The translations under genes and the position numbers were made by a program. From contig CM047808.1 in NCBI GenBank assembly GCA_026214975.1, positions 53,050,321 to 53,114,320 of the forward strand: DNA of 64,000 nt. Direction: 5' to 3'. This stretch comes from Gentiana macrophylla (taxonomy: Eukaryota > Streptophyta > Magnoliopsida > Gentianales > Gentianaceae). This document shows, piece after piece, positions 1 to 11,866 of this stretch (position 1 is the stretch's first letter; each line of letters starts with the position of its first letter). Below the pieces are notes generated by a model. That model was not told the origin of the DNA. It worked only from the letters and a program-made list of their open reading frames with translations, and ran no database searches.

Positions 1-3000
1 TTCATACGTGCTCATGACTCTTCATGAAGTATGAACATCTGGTTTAACTCACAACACTTATGATGGACCCTATTGCAGAAGCAAAAGGAACCTTCCATAA
101 GTATTATCTTTCACCTTACCTTTAGGACTAACGTCATGTCATAGATAGATTCCAAGAATGCTGGCTAGCAGTATCTCTTGATATGATCTATTCTTAACTC
201 TTTTAGCACCTCATCTATACAGGTGAACTGTGACGATTAAGCAGTATCCAAATCTATCACTATAGATTCTTATCTCTAAAATAAGAACTGCTACTTCCAA
301 GAGCATTCGAAAAGGCCTTGAACTACCAAACATTAATTGACTGTGACATGTGGTGTTGATTACGGGAATGATATCTAATGCCTCACTCGAGAACTATGAC
401 ACTCCCACTAACCCTTCTGCACATAAGGCATATCTTTCCTCTTGATAGAATCAAACTCCTTTTGATTTATCTATGCAAAGAACTTATATAGAGGAACTTG
501 CTTGAGTCTATAAATGGATCACGTAAGCTTATATCACGTTATCGTCTATGAACATCAAGCCAATGGCCCAACGTTTTCAACACTATCATATAGTCATGAA
601 ACGTAGCTACAACAAGAACTATCTGAATAGACTTAAGCATATATGGTAGCATAAAGGTAATTACAAGGTTTTGGCCTCACAGTCCTTTAGCCATCAACTT
701 ATCCTAACTAGTAATCCTATTACTATCCATGTCAGCCTTTTATAACGACATGCTACACCTTTTAGGGACATTCCTTTCAGGTAAGACATACTGGGTTCAT
801 AACCCGTTTGTCACGCATTGGAATCTGTTTCAGATATTATGGCTCCAGCCATATCTCTTAATCTTTCCTTTCAAGCATTCCTACAAAAGTCGTGAGATCT
901 TCATTCTTCAAAATGAACATACCAGTAGCCCTTTCAGGCATGTGGTCATCTGTAGACTCATAGAATAATTATGTGCACTAAGCAGCGTACTGCACCTTAT
1001 CGCTATACGGTGCCTTATCATGTTCCAACGGTTGAATATGTCTTTGTGGTTCTCAAACTCTTTTGAGATCTCAACTTACTCCCACTGTTTCTTTCAGAAG
1101 AAACACTTCCTTTAGAAGACAGCATGTATGGAGAAAAACACCTTTTGCTCTGCGGACAAGTAAATAATATCTACTGTGCTAGCTAAGATATTCCACAAAG
1201 TTGCACATGTCAAACTAAGCTTCAAGATGTTCAGACATTGCCTGCTTGCTAGAACACGACAACCCTAAATCATCGGTTAAGATGGATTTGATGTCATCTA
1301 TTCCATATTTGATATGGAATTTATTCAAGCTTTATTCTTTGGAACTTGGTTAATTATATGTATTGAATAAGGGCACTATCCCAAAGCGTGTAAGGATATT
1401 TCGCATGGCTTACATCACACCTTTATCGCATAAAGTGTTGTTGTTTCTATTTTAGGAGCACAATCTGATTGCGTGTACAAAAATGGTATCCTTCAAGGGA
1501 GAATCTGATTCTATTTTAGACAGCTTCTGAAACTCCCTTCAAGGATTAATTACTTCAATCCAATTGAAGATTAACTCCTAAGTAGCTCATCGATCTCATA
1601 TTCGTACTAGCTCGGAACTTTTTGGGCTTTCCAATTTGTTGTACTTCACCAAGAACTTTCAACTATTTCTAAAAGTAGTCATAGACATTAATAAGCAATT
1701 ATTTGTGCCATTAATTGTCATAAGCCAACAAAAATTGGTATGTTTAGGCTCTAGACATTTTTCTAGAATTTATAACATTTTCATAAAAGGGTATTTTAAT
1801 CATCTTTAGATAAGATACGTCTCACCCACATGATTCATAATCACATGGTTCAGACATCATCAGAATGACATTGATTACACGTTTCTCTTCCAGAGAGTCG
1901 ACATCTAGAACAACCACAAAAAACATCAAGGATAACAGCCATTCATAAATTTGGTTGAGATTTATCACCTATATCAACTATATAGTGACATCAATCTAGT
2001 TTGTTATATTCAGTGACCGTTCAACTTTATCGGAATAACATTTGTTCCTTACGATTGAAGATGTCTACTAAATCCTAACAAACAACTGAGCTCGTGTTCT
2101 TCATAAGAACCAGAATACAATAACATTTATTTAGTTCTTTTTTCAGTTTACTAGACTCAGAATACAAAACCGAAAATATCGCAATGTTTGCTTCACTTTT
2201 CGTATCTTGTTGTATTCCGTATTTTAATCTTTCTAATTTAGTCACACTCACAAGATATCATATATCTAAGAGTTGACTTAAACTTAGATTTATCTCAACA
2301 CTCTTGCCTAGAATGGAGAATTCGATAAGATCTCTTATTTTAAGCACATGCCCTGACTTTCCTTGTAATCATTTAAGCACTCATGAATATGTATTAATGT
2401 AGTCTTCATAAGACTTAAGAAACAATACAAGAGCTATGTTTTATTTTCCTTTCGTAAAGAAAATCTAAAGCTTATTAGATGGTTTATTTAGCCTTTTGAA
2501 TCATATTCAAAACATGAACTATTTGATTAACCTTCAAGCAATGATCAAAGAAATAAGTCGATACTTAAATCTTACAATTTTGAAAACAATCTTTCCAAAA
2601 TTCGATGTGGTCATTCTTATCCAACGTTTGAATTAATTGTCATCGTATGACAGAATGATCGTATTGGATCGTATTCAATTTATGATTAAATCATTGAAAC
2701 TTATTTCAAGTGATTTAATCATAAAATGAGCTTCCGCTTTTCATTAATAATTAAAGTTTTGGAGCACTCCATCAAATATGTAGTCTCCTTGTCTCTAACT
2801 ACTATAATGGGATTGCTCGTGTCATTGTTTATTTAAAAGTATTAAAATTACTTAACCATATTTGAGAACGTTTCTCAATAGATAACAGTAACAATTTGGT
2901 TTTAATAATCAAGAATAAAACATAGAAATAAAAGTTCGCTAAAAATTACAACATAAAAATAAAGATAAAAGAGTGTTGTTTATACATGCAAAATAAAAAA

Positions 3001-4629
3001 TGGTCTTTTGATTTATGATTTTTCTCCTATTAGTTAACTACTCCCAATTGACTTTCAATAATTTTTAAATATTCTTTAGTGGTCAAGATCTCATCTAGTT
3101 ACCCCGATTCCCGACGTGAGCCAAGTCAACCGAGATAATTCGACAAGTAGGTAACACTTTACCAATCACATCTCTATCCGACTCTTGGTAGTTGACTAGT
3201 CAACTCTTTGACACTTCACATCACTATGTGATAGCCAACCCATTGTCTCTAATGTTAGATGGTCCTGACGTGGGCCAATCACCGTAAAACTTTAGTCGAG
3301 TCGTAACCCAAATATTCATGATGTCTCATATCTCGATAATAACGATATATCCAAGGTAGGTCTACTCCTGGCGTGGCCAATTTGTTGGATCCGAATAAGG
3401 GCTCATCGTCATCATTATAATATCGGGAGACAAATTTAACTCGATTTTTATTGTTGGAGTAATTTTAAATTAATTTACTTAATTAATTTCAATTAATTAC
3501 GGTCTCATCAAATACATCTATCTCTATAGACATACATCCTACGCATTCATCTAGATCATGCCTAGTCATGCATCTATCGTATCATATAAAATAAATACAA
3601 GCACAAAATAAATAAATGCGTAAAGTAACCGGTATGATCATGGACTTTTCCTAGAGTGCGGTTTGAATACAAACCAGCGAAACCGCGGGTCACAATCTAA
3701 GGGTAGCTGCAACCGCCAATAGGATCTTTAATGTGCCATCTCCAATGGGATCTTTATTCTTCTTTCCTTGGTCTCCGTCTTCTGCTCCATTCTTGTTACA
3801 TAAAATCTATCTAATATATTTATACACCCGCCACATACAGGGGGAGCTAACGGGAATGGGATAATATAGAAAATAAACTAGGTCATGTTCTTCATAACGG
3901 CCTAAGACAATTTTTAAACCAACGAAAAATAAATCATTCACATCAATCCTATTGGTCGACTCCATGATCAATCGGGTCCATATAATCATATTATATCTAC
4001 ACAATATCTAATCCATACAATAAAATCTTATGAAAAAGATAAATACTAAAACTACCAACTTGCGACTTAATTAATCGATTAACGTTTAATCAATTAAATA
4101 ATTTTATCCAATCAATTAACTAATTAACATTTAATTAATTAAATAATTTTAATCGAAATAAAATTAAGGGTTAATTTTAAATGATTTCAATTTCAATTTT
4201 ATTTAGTAAGAACTATTCAAATTTAAATCAAAATTAAAATTAGGTATTCTTTAGTTTCTTTCCTTTTGAGTCTTAATCAAAGGGATGCCTTTTTCCAGTA
4301 TCAAAATTTTGAAAAACGGACATATCCATCACAACTATTAATCATATTGAATTACAAATACACAAAAAAAATTTGGAGATCCACCACTTTTAACCAGTCA
4401 ACTGACGCCGGCAGCAGGTTGCACCGTCGCCGTCGCCGCCGACCAGCCGATGGTGGTGGTGCCGCCGCCAGTCGGCCGAGCACCACCCGATCTCATTTAT
4501 TTTTTCTTTTCGTGTATCGTTTTGCGAATAAAAAATCTTTCATCTTTTAATTCCGTGATTTAAACGATAAAATCAACTACGCAAATTAACATGCTTATTG
4601 CGTAAGCTCGAAGCTCGCTCTGATACTAC
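1..4629 (-). mobile_element. Internal region of minus-strand LTR element, partial
   Basis: This AT-rich stretch lies immediately inside a primer-binding site (4613-4628) and an LTR (4630-6594), so it is the 5' internal part of an LTR retrotransposon read on the minus strand. Its other end lies outside the window. No reading frame longer than about 100 codons is seen and no gag or pol motif was recognised, so it is either decayed or a large non-autonomous element with a long leader. A short GC-rich patch with GGTGGTGGTGCCGCCGCC-like triplets occurs near 4404-4490. The texture resembles the internal part of the nested element at 34409-39809. Confidence 0.5.
4613..4628 (-). other. Primer-binding site, initiator-Met tRNA type
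   Basis: Read on the minus strand this is TAGTATCAGAGCGAGC, one base away from the TGGTATCAGAGC core that pairs with the 3' end of initiator tRNA-Met in many plant LTR elements. One base separates it from the LTR starting at 4630. It fixes the minus orientation of this element. Confidence 0.75.
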
Positions 4630-5369
4630 TGTTAGGAAATCTACGCAGGAACGCAGTGGAAAACAAAAAATTATTTCATTTTTACCCAAGATTGACTTTG
4701 TTTAAGCAACAAGCATAAAATAAGTAGACAAGAGAATACCTTGGTTGATCTAATTGGATCGACGCTTTGTCTATGGTTGTAGTTTCTGCACGGAGCCGCC
4801 CAAGTGTTCGGCCTCTACCGTTGATCCACATGAACAGCCCGCCGGAATCCCATCATGGACTGCTACCAGAAAAACTCGGTTGCTAGACCGACATTTTCTC
4901 TCCTTCAAAATCTCTCTCTAGGAAGCTCTCATATTTTCTAGTAAATTAAAACTCTTCTAATTGTGTTGTACAAAAGAGCTTGCCAACCCCTCTCTTTTAT
5001 AGAGGGTGGTGCACCCCATATGACTTCCCAACTGATTGGAGAAGCTTCCGAGTAGATTGAGGAGAATGAAAACATTTTCCTAATAAAATATGGAAAGTAT
5101 CTTTGATTGAATTATCTCATTTAATTTATTATCTTTTATTAAATATTTCCAAGATATTGTCAATATCTAATATTGAGTATCTTTATCTCATTACAATAAA
5201 TCGATTTATGCACATCTATTAATATCTAATATTAATATATGGTAATATTATTAATTAAATTGCACAATCCAAGTGTATCTTTATACACTATGTGATGCGC
5301 TCCATGTGCCAATATTGGCATCTTAATTAGCATAATGCTATGATTTATTAATTTGCAAAATACATGTAT

Positions 5370-5436
<67 letters not shown>

Positions 5437-6594
5437 ACACATACATATATAATATGCATATTTAATTAATCAACACAATTAATATCTTGTATTTAATTTA
5501 TTCATAATAAATAAATACCACCATATTAATTTAACAATTTATAGTCGAGATAAAACTTTCCTTATTTGGATATCGCAATAAAAGCATTTTAATCCGGCTA
5601 GATGTTCTTATGTGTGCGACCCGATAGGCTTCCGAATATGTTGGCCGTAAGCACAAAGTGCAATTACAAAAATGTCCGTCATACCTAACAATCATGGATA
5701 ACGTCTAGCAACACGTCCACGACCCCCAATCATCGGAAGAGTCAAATGCAATGATTCTTACCTTTCATGTGAAACGGTTCGCGTGTAAATAGTATCCTAT
5801 CGCTGTAATAATATCCATACGGTCGTATCTCGAGTGTCAATACATTAACGACCGTATCTTATAAATAGGATATAATGCTCTCACGAAGTAACTCATTTAC
5901 TCTCACTTCACAAAGATTCATGAGAGCAAGACATTCATTATAAGAAGGTCCTTTCGGATATTTATTCATAATAATAGGATACGCGATTTCCGGACGAGCA
6001 ACATGAATCCTACGCATGTTTCAGTATCACACTCAATCACTACCGCATTATTGCCCTGCTAAGGGAAACCTCAATAGTGTCAAAGTATGACAATCCACAC
6101 CGTGATGTCATGAAGACTCCGGTCTTAGGATAATTACACAACAACCACATAGTGTGACACTTAATAAAGTAAGTGGTTTAGTCTAACGTACGCATTCTCC
6201 AATACACATCCACGTACAGTCCAAGTGTCTTTACACTTCGATAGACGAGATCTATCCCTATCTGCAATAAGATAGAAGACATCAAACACGTGCTAGTCTA
6301 ATCGTACTATTAATGTCCTGTTTAATAGCACACATGACTTGAGACATTAAAGTATCAAACTTGTTAAAGTGATTTGAGATCTCATCAACCATAATCACTA
6401 TCATGGTTTCTCTCTTACAGTCTGACACTAAGGACGTTACCATATAACAATATCGTAATTGGTCCGTTAAACGAACAAATATATAATAATAGAAAAGCCA
6501 ATTAATCATATGTTTAAACACAAAGAAATAGTAGAAATGATCCGACCTGGTCGGATCCGGTCCAACCCGATTGGGTTTAGGACACATTTCAACA
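4630..6594 (-). repeat. LTR (1.97 kb), 5' LTR of minus-strand element
   Basis: It begins TGTTAGGAAATCTACGC and ends TTTCAACA on the plus strand. A second copy of the same family lies at 44929-46856 with the same ends and continuous similarity, which sets both boundaries. The base run after the end (TGACA, 6595-6599) should be one target-site duplicate, but its partner would be beyond the left edge of the window. It contains an expanded (AT)n tract absent from the other copy. Confidence 0.85.
5373..5432. repeat. (AT)n microsatellite, 60 bp
   Basis: An uninterrupted AT dinucleotide run inside the LTR. The matching place in the sister LTR (near 45670-45690) has only a short interrupted AT stretch, so the run expanded after the copies separated. 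Confidence 0.95.
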
Positions 6595-7221
6595 TGACAC
6601 ACCTCATGTAGTGCCCTCGAGTGCTGACATAACCAAGATAAGTTAAGCTAGAAACGTATAGTCATGACATGTTGATGGACATGAAATGAACCCTAGACTG
6701 AGTCGGTCTCATAAAGATAATTTGTTAATTATAAAACATGGTTATAAACCTTAGTTAATTTGTAGCTTCTACCTCATATTGAGTACTTTGTACTTACCTC
6801 AAATTCATGTTTTTCTATGTGTTTGGGGGAGAGAAGATGAACAGATGGAACAAGAGTTCGAGGAAGACTTTGTTGACGACGTTTGAGGACGCCGACGTCA
6901 AAGCATTTACTTTATTCTTTGTTTTATGATACATTAGAACTTGTCGTTCTTTTTGGAGACCTTTGTAGTTTATTTTTAGTTACTTTTGAAGGATTTCGTA
7001 TGTTATGCGATTCGTTTGGTTTTCCAATGTAATAAATATTACATTCTATCTTTAGTTTGAGTTATTATTCTTGGTTGGTTGTTTGGAAAAAATATACCCG
7101 AGTCTTTGCTTCCGTTTTGCATAACTCGATACGACGTAGTACAAGCTGACGTATAATATGAGATTTATTTTATATTATACGTTCCGAACGTTCTTATTCC
7201 GGATAAGGACTTGGTGTCCGG
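6595..7221. other. Unassigned intergenic stretch
   Basis: No gene is seen. The part from about 6830 to 7150 has purine-rich and T-rich stretches and phrases such as CCAATGTAATAAATATTAC that resemble the 3' untranslated end of a Ty3-type element, but no LTR pair could be tied to it. Confidence 0.3.
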
Positions 7222-7332
7222 GACCGGGTGGTTACAACAAGTTAGCTAAGGGTCGCGGTGCTCGTTCTTTTATTGATATTTTTAATTGGTCTTTGGGCAA
7301 GTTCAGATCTGATTCGATTATGGATCACATGA
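7222..7332 (+). repeat. 5' LTR remnant (3' end only)
   Basis: This matches the last part of the 3' LTR at about 13710-13832, including the shared phrases GGTGCTCGTTCTTTTATTGATA and ATGGATCACAT. The terminal CA has become GA. The rest of the LTR cannot be aligned, so it is truncated or replaced. Confidence 0.6.
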
Positions 7333-7334
7333 GT

Positions 7335-7350
7335 TGGTATCAGAGATAAG
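7335..7350 (+). other. Primer-binding site, initiator-Met tRNA type
   Basis: TGGTATCAGAG follows the 5' LTR remnant by two bases, the expected primer position for a plus-strand LTR element using tRNA-Met. Confidence 0.75.
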
Positions 7351-7780
7351 TAATTAAAGGTATCAAATATCCATTATTATTATATTTTTCCTTCTTGTGT
7401 GCATGTTATATTATTCAAAAAACGAGGGTCCGGCCTACAAAAAAAACTTTTTATTCGACTTGTTCTTGCCTTTTCAATTCATCTTCATACTCAAATCCAT
7501 AATCTTCATATCCAAACCCGGAATCTTCAACCAATCTTCAAAAAAAAAACACATGCCCGAATTAGGGGCAGATATATGTATCTCTAGGGGGTCACGTGAC
7601 CCCACTGAGATCCGGGGAATTTTTTTAGTATTAAAACGAAGTAGTTTTTGCTGTTAAAAAGTTTCGTTTTGTTGGTAAAAAATATAGTTTTAGGTTCCGG
7701 TGACCCCACTGGAACAATTTTTTGATTAAAATGTAGTTTACGGTAGGGTGATCCCACTGGAAAAACTTCCTGGATCCGCC

Positions 7781-7940
7781 TGACAAATTTGATAAACGAT
7801 AATCCTTTTTCTCCCTTCATTCATCAATTCACCATGTATTTATACATCAACAGGAAATACCCTAAGTCCACAAAATACCAACTATGTCCTTCTCCTATTT
7901 AAAATAAAATATTATTAAATTAATAGTACAATCCGCAGTA
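7781..7940 (-). repeat. copia 3' LTR
   Basis: It starts TGACAAATTTGATAAACG and ends CCGCAGTA on the plus strand, and matches 11706-11866. The adjoining CCCCCCTCAAGTTGGAGC (7941 on) is the polypurine tract seen from the other strand. Confidence 0.92.
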
Positions 7941-7946
7941 CCCCCC

Positions 7947-8660
7947 TCAAGTTGGAGCATGGAGATCGCGAACGCCCAACTTGCTAAGTAAGAACTCGAA
8001 CTGTTGTTTGCCTAATGCTTTGGTGAAGATATCAGCCAGCTGTGCACGAGTAGAAACATATTCAGGAGCAATGAGACCCTCAATAGTCGCGTCACGAACA
8101 AAGTGACAGTCCACCTCAATGTGCTTAGTCCGCTCATGGAATACTGGATTCTGCGCAATATGTAACGCCGCCTGACTATCACAATGAAGGGGGATGCCAG
8201 GCGGTATTCGAACACCTAAGTCACCGAGAAGTTGTCTGAGCCACTTTAATTCACATGTAATAGCTACCATTGAACGATATTCTGCCTCAGCAGATAAACA
8301 TGACACCGTCTGTTGTTTCTTCGACTTCCACAACACCGGTGAAGTACCAAGCACCACGAACCACCCACTTAATGAATGACGAGTGACTGGGCAACTTGCC
8401 CAATCTGAATCACACCACCCTTCTAGGGATAATGGGCTATCAGCTCGTAATAGCATACCCTGGCCGGGATTCTTCTTCAAATAGCGGACCACCCGCAACG
8501 CGGCTTCCCAATGTGCAAGCCGCGGCTCTTGCATAAACTGTGAAAGAACATGAACTGCATATGCTAGATCCGGGCGCGTAATGCCAAGATAAATCAGACG
8601 CCCAACCAATCTCCGGTATTTACTAGGATCATCCAACAAGGCACTCTCAACAGACGCCAA
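7947..8660 (-). pseudogene. copia RNase H domain and C-terminal end of pol
   Basis: An open stretch of 237 codons. It opens with the end of the RT region (YRRLVGRLIYLGITRPDLAYAV, a typical copia segment) and continues into RNase H. The acidic residues are visible in GWCDSDWASCP (D), LSAEAEYRSM (E) and LHCDSQAALHIA (D), followed by HERTKHIEVDCHFVRD and the end segment QLADIFTKALGK. This domain is nearly undamaged and would degrade the RNA template during reverse transcription. It is joined directly to truncated RT sequence, because the segment holding the RT catalytic Asp pair is deleted at about 8660. The first codon is TTG within a longer frame, so no true start is implied. Confidence 0.9.
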
Positions 8661-9214
8661 ACGACATAAACCAACACACTAAGTCGAACATCCCCACGAA
8701 CAAGAGTAAATAGTGAGTAATCAGAATAAGATTGGCGAAATACATACAATTTCAGAGCGGATGCCAGTTTTGCAAACCAGCAACGAGGCGCCTATTTCAA
8801 CCCATATAAAGATTTTCGCATCCGACATACCATATTACGATTTGTATGCTCAAAGCCCGGAGGAACCCTCATGTAGATTTCCTCATCCAGATCCCCATGA
8901 AGGAAGGCATTGTGAAGATCCATCTGGTGAAGTTCCCACTTTTTAACAGCAGCGACTGCAAAGAAAGGCCGAACTATTACCATTTTCGCCACAGGAGCAA
9001 AAGTCTCGTGATAATCAATCCCCTCGACCTGGTGATTACCAAACGCTACCAAGAGAGCCTTTAACCACTGCAGATTACCCCTCATCATATTTTTCGGTAT
9101 AAACCCATTTGCTCCCCAATGCCTTCTTTCCCGGGGGCAATTCTTGCAAGACCCATGTGCCTTATTCCTCCAGTGCACGTATCTCTTCTTCCATAGTTCG
9201 GTGCCATCCCTCAA
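8661..9214 (-). pseudogene. copia reverse transcriptase, catalytic region deleted
   Basis: On the minus strand this reads as the N-terminal half of a copia RT, with GNHQVEGIDYHETFAPVAKM, the FFAVAA/WELHQMDLHNAFLHGDL block holding the first catalytic Asp, and MRVPPGFEH then KSLYGLK. A stop replaces the Gln after SLYGLK at about 8800. The frame then runs through APRCWFAKL and SYSDYSLFTL to VLVYV. At that point, where YVDD is expected, the sequence jumps into the RT/RNase H linker. The two catalytic Asp residues are therefore absent and the polymerase cannot work. It follows integrase in the usual copia order. Confidence 0.9.
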
Positions 9215-9491
9215 ATTTTACTGCCTCTTTAAAAGATTTAGGAGGATTCCCTGCACTCACATTCGCTAGAAACCGTCGATGTGCATCATAAAAACAAGTA
9301 TAATCAACATAATGTGTAAGAGGATATAAACTACCTGAGGAGGAGGATTGACCAGAGGAGTGCGCCGAAGGACTTTTCTTATCCACTTCCATATGTGTCA
9401 CGAAATCTTGATAACGGGAATTGGGAATTTTCGTACGTTTCCCTCTTCCCAACTCCACTGTGTTATGTCGATTATGTGGGCAATTCTGCAA
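9162..9491 (-). pseudogene. copia linker between integrase and RT
   Basis: The frame codes the variable linker downstream of integrase and enters the conserved start of RT: PKSFKEAVKFEGWHRTMEEEIRALEE is close to the usual EP.SF.EA....W..AM..E..AL. block. It overlaps the next RT frame by a frameshift near 9180. Confidence 0.75.
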
Positions 9492-9900
9492 CTACCTCAT
9501 CATTCTCCACAACATCCCCTGCGTCAGTTTCGACCACAACATCAATAGGTGGGGTCGACCCCAGAACAAGTTCACTGACATCCGCATAAACCTCCACATC
9601 ATCAATTTCCGGAAACACAATCGGGGAAAGGGAAGTAGAGGACGACTCATTCATAGGAAAAATATGTTCGAAAAATTTCACATCCCTAGACACAAATATT
9701 TCTTCCATTTCTAAATCAAAAAGATTCCAACCTTTCTTCGCAAAAGGGTATCCTAAAAACACACATTTGCGACTTCGACTGTCAAATTTATCTCTCTTAT
9801 GCCGTAAATTGTGTGCGTAACATAAGCATCCAAAAACTCGTAGGGCATCAAAACTAGGAGGTTTACCAAATAAGCATTCATAAGGTGTTTTATAACTCAA
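9472..9900 (-). pseudogene. copia integrase C-terminal part
   Basis: This frame contains KTPYECLFGKPPSFDALRVFGCLCYAHN, followed by KFDSRSRKCVFLGYPFAKKGW and the DLEMEEIFVSRDVKFFE segment. Together these are the standard copia integrase C-terminal region, which binds DNA and finishes before the linker. It is in line with the core domain at 10005-10265 on the same strand, apart from damage between 9900 and 10005 where INRTLSRVL-like codons sit beside stops. Confidence 0.9.
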
Positions 9901-10004
9901 AACACGTGACAGAGTCCGATTAATGAGGTATCAAGAAGTCATAACACATTCCCCCCAAAATTTTAGTGGAAGATGTCTCCCAAACCGCAAGGCCCTAGCC
10001 ACGT

Positions 10005-10721
10005 TCAAAATATGTTGATGTTTTCTCTCAACCCTACCATTTTGTTGAGGTGCCCTGCACAAGATGTTTCAAAGATGATCCCATCCTTTTGAAAATATGG
10101 AAGCAAGCGTTTAAATTCTGTTCCATTATCACTCCTAACTCGTTGAATTTTTACACTAAACTGTTTTTCAATCAGTGCCACAAAATTCAAAAAAATTGTC
10201 GCAACTTCCCACTTATTATATAGTAAATAGACCAAAACAGAACGAGAATATATAGTCATCCACAATTGTCAAAAAATAAGAGGCCCCACAAGTATTCTTA
10301 TCTTATCTCTTACAGTAGGTGTATAAAGGTAAGAAAGTAAGTTCTTACCTGGAGCTGACCTTAAAGGAAGTTCTGTCCCCGACACCGTCATGTGAGGCGG
10401 ATGATGGTAGGAATCGAGCCTTCTGAACGGCAGCTTACGAGCGTCAGTAGTCTTTCCTCGCCAACGAGTCGCATACGGTCCCCACAAGTCACAATGCACT
10501 AATTCAAAAATCCTACGAGCTCTACTATCACTACTTGGGAAACTTTCCCATGGTTGTTTAGCCCGGAAACAGGCATCACAACCATCTTTATTCAGAAAAC
10601 TAGACGCACTCACATTGGGAAGTTGTTTCAACACTTTTTCTGAGGGATGTCCCAACCGCTTGTGCCATAGATCCATAGATTCTGTTCCACTGATTGCCAT
10701 ACCTTTACGTGTGGTACTCAC
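10005..10721 (-). pseudogene. copia integrase zinc-finger and core, interrupted
   Basis: The N-terminal piece carries LWHKRLGHPSEKVLKQL and CDACFRAKQ, the HHCC zinc finger, and then FELVHCDLWGPY, where D is the first catalytic residue. After that, about 180 bp of unrelated sequence (10293 to about 10470) breaks the domain. The core resumes with IVDDYSR-type codons, VLVYLL and then RVRSDNGTEF, which holds the second catalytic Asp. The third, normally ENGVVERKH, is damaged (GLRENINIF). This enzyme would have inserted the cDNA into the genome. Stops and the insertion make it inactive. Confidence 0.88.
10293..10470 (-). other. Foreign insert inside copia integrase
   Basis: The flanking codons (GPYAT to the left in reading order, SCGASYF to the right) are adjacent in normal copia integrases, so this segment was added. 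It holds a splice-donor-like CAGGTAAG on the minus strand and was not recognised. The string CCCCACAAG occurs at 10284-10292 and at 10480-10488, which could reflect repeat-mediated repair. Confidence 0.55.
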
Positions 10722-10777
10722 CGTAAAAAGAAAAGTCCAACTTCGCGCTCACCCACTCCAATCAGCCTCCTCGTCGT

Positions 10778-11566
10778 TCAGTCCTGCATAACACATAATG
10801 TGGGAGTAAGGTGAATCTGACAATCGAACAAATCAAGTAACTGAGTCACCGATAATAAATTGCATGCTAAATGAGGAACATAAAGAACATTTTCGAGTTT
10901 CAGACCACCGGGCAAAATACTACTTCCTTCATGTGTGGAGTGAGAGGTTCGACCATCTGGATGTCCTACGGGACATTTTTCAATCATCCGTACGTCCACT
11001 AAATTATTTTACTCACCGGTCACGTGATGGATAGCCCTAGTATCTATGATCCATGAAAATTCACCTGTTAAGCGATCTTTAGGTTTGGCGAGATTCAAAA
11101 TATCAAGAATCCCTTGCCACTGTGCCGGTGTTAAATTTGATAGGCCGGCCTGCTCCGCTGTTGATGGAATTTTTGATCCACCTGAATTTGAACTTGATGA
11201 GCTGAAAGTGGCTCTATTCGCACGTGGCAAACCCAGATCGAGCCGGCCCGATAAAGCTCCAGCACCATTGGCCGAATTTCCCTTTCCTGTTGTGTTTCCC
11301 GTCCTTCCTCCTCCACGAACTCCTTCATGGATCAAATTTTTGTGAGCTTCTCCTTCTTCCCGGAGCTTTTCCAATAACCCATGCCCATCTGAATTTGTTA
11401 TCTGAGCTGAATTCTTGGCAATTTTGCTGCCAATTTCACAAAATAATTGATGCCTGCAACTATCATCTTTAGAAAAACCACGGCAATCTACAACCAAAAA
11501 AGGGCCACACACCTCGGTCTTCTTTTCCTCATTCATTGCTGTCTTCTTCTGCTTTTCCTCTTTCAT
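10778..11566 (-). pseudogene. copia gag C-terminus and protease relic
   Basis: The upper part (11009-11566) has a short Lys/Glu-rich start, a Cys-rich remnant of the gag zinc knuckle (CRGFSKDDSC) and a Gly/Ser-rich linker. It ends in the protease motif WIIDTRAIHHVTG, where the usual form is W.IDTGASHH.TG. The Gly-to-Arg change hits the DTGA active-site loop. The lower part (10778-10999) continues with LENVLYVPHLACNLLSVTQL, the typical copia protease tail. Only about 140 bp separates the gag start from the LTR and no N-terminal gag core is seen, so most of gag is deleted. Confidence 0.85.
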
Positions 11567-11686
11567 TGTTGCGTATTTTTCACCATCAACTGCAAATCTA
11601 TTTTTTTATTCTATTTTAAAGCTCTGTCAAACTCGAACAGCAATCTATGAAATGCCGTATCCTACTTGCTCCTCCACTGTTCGCCG

Positions 11687-11705
11687 TAACCTGGCTCTGC
11701 TACCA
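11687..11705 (-). other. copia primer-binding site
   Basis: On the minus strand TGGTAGCAGAGCCAGGTTA, one substitution from the tRNA-Met-complementary TGGTATCAGAGCCAGGTT, directly next to the 5' LTR. Confidence 0.9.
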
Positions 11706-11866
11706 TGACAAATTTGATAAACGATAATCCTTTTTCTTCCTTCATTCATCAATCCACCATGTATTTATACATCATAAGGAAATATCCTAAGTCCATAAAA
11801 TACCAACTGTGTCCTTCTCCTATTTAAAATAAAATTATTATTAATTTAATAGTACAACCCGCAATA
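11706..11866 (-). repeat. copia 5' LTR
   Basis: It matches 7781-7940 along its whole length with few differences, and ends GCAATA just before the target duplicate CCGCC. Confidence 0.92.

Larger units (their letters stand above)
7781..11866 (-). mobile_element. Ale-like Ty1/copia retrotransposon, internally deleted
   Basis: A complete pair of about 160-bp LTRs (7781-7940 and 11706-11866) brackets gag-PR-INT-RT-RH relics on the minus strand in copia order. The flanks carry the 5-bp target duplication CCGCC (7776-7780 and 11867-11871). It inserted into the right terminal repeat of a hAT MITE. Total length is 4.1 kb, shorter than a usual 4.7-5 kb, because most of gag and the RT active-site region are missing. 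The assignment to the Ale/Retrofit group rests on the very short LTRs and the SLYGLK...WFAKL RT region and is an inference. Confidence 0.93.

Noticed and set aside
1..4629. Search for an RNase H or RT relic like the one at 34564-35066
   Set aside because: No copia motif could be read in any minus-strand frame, so I left it as an internal region without genes.
9348..9714. Several plus-strand frames opposite the copia integrase
   Set aside because: They are shadows of the minus-strand integrase and linker and carry no domain of their own.
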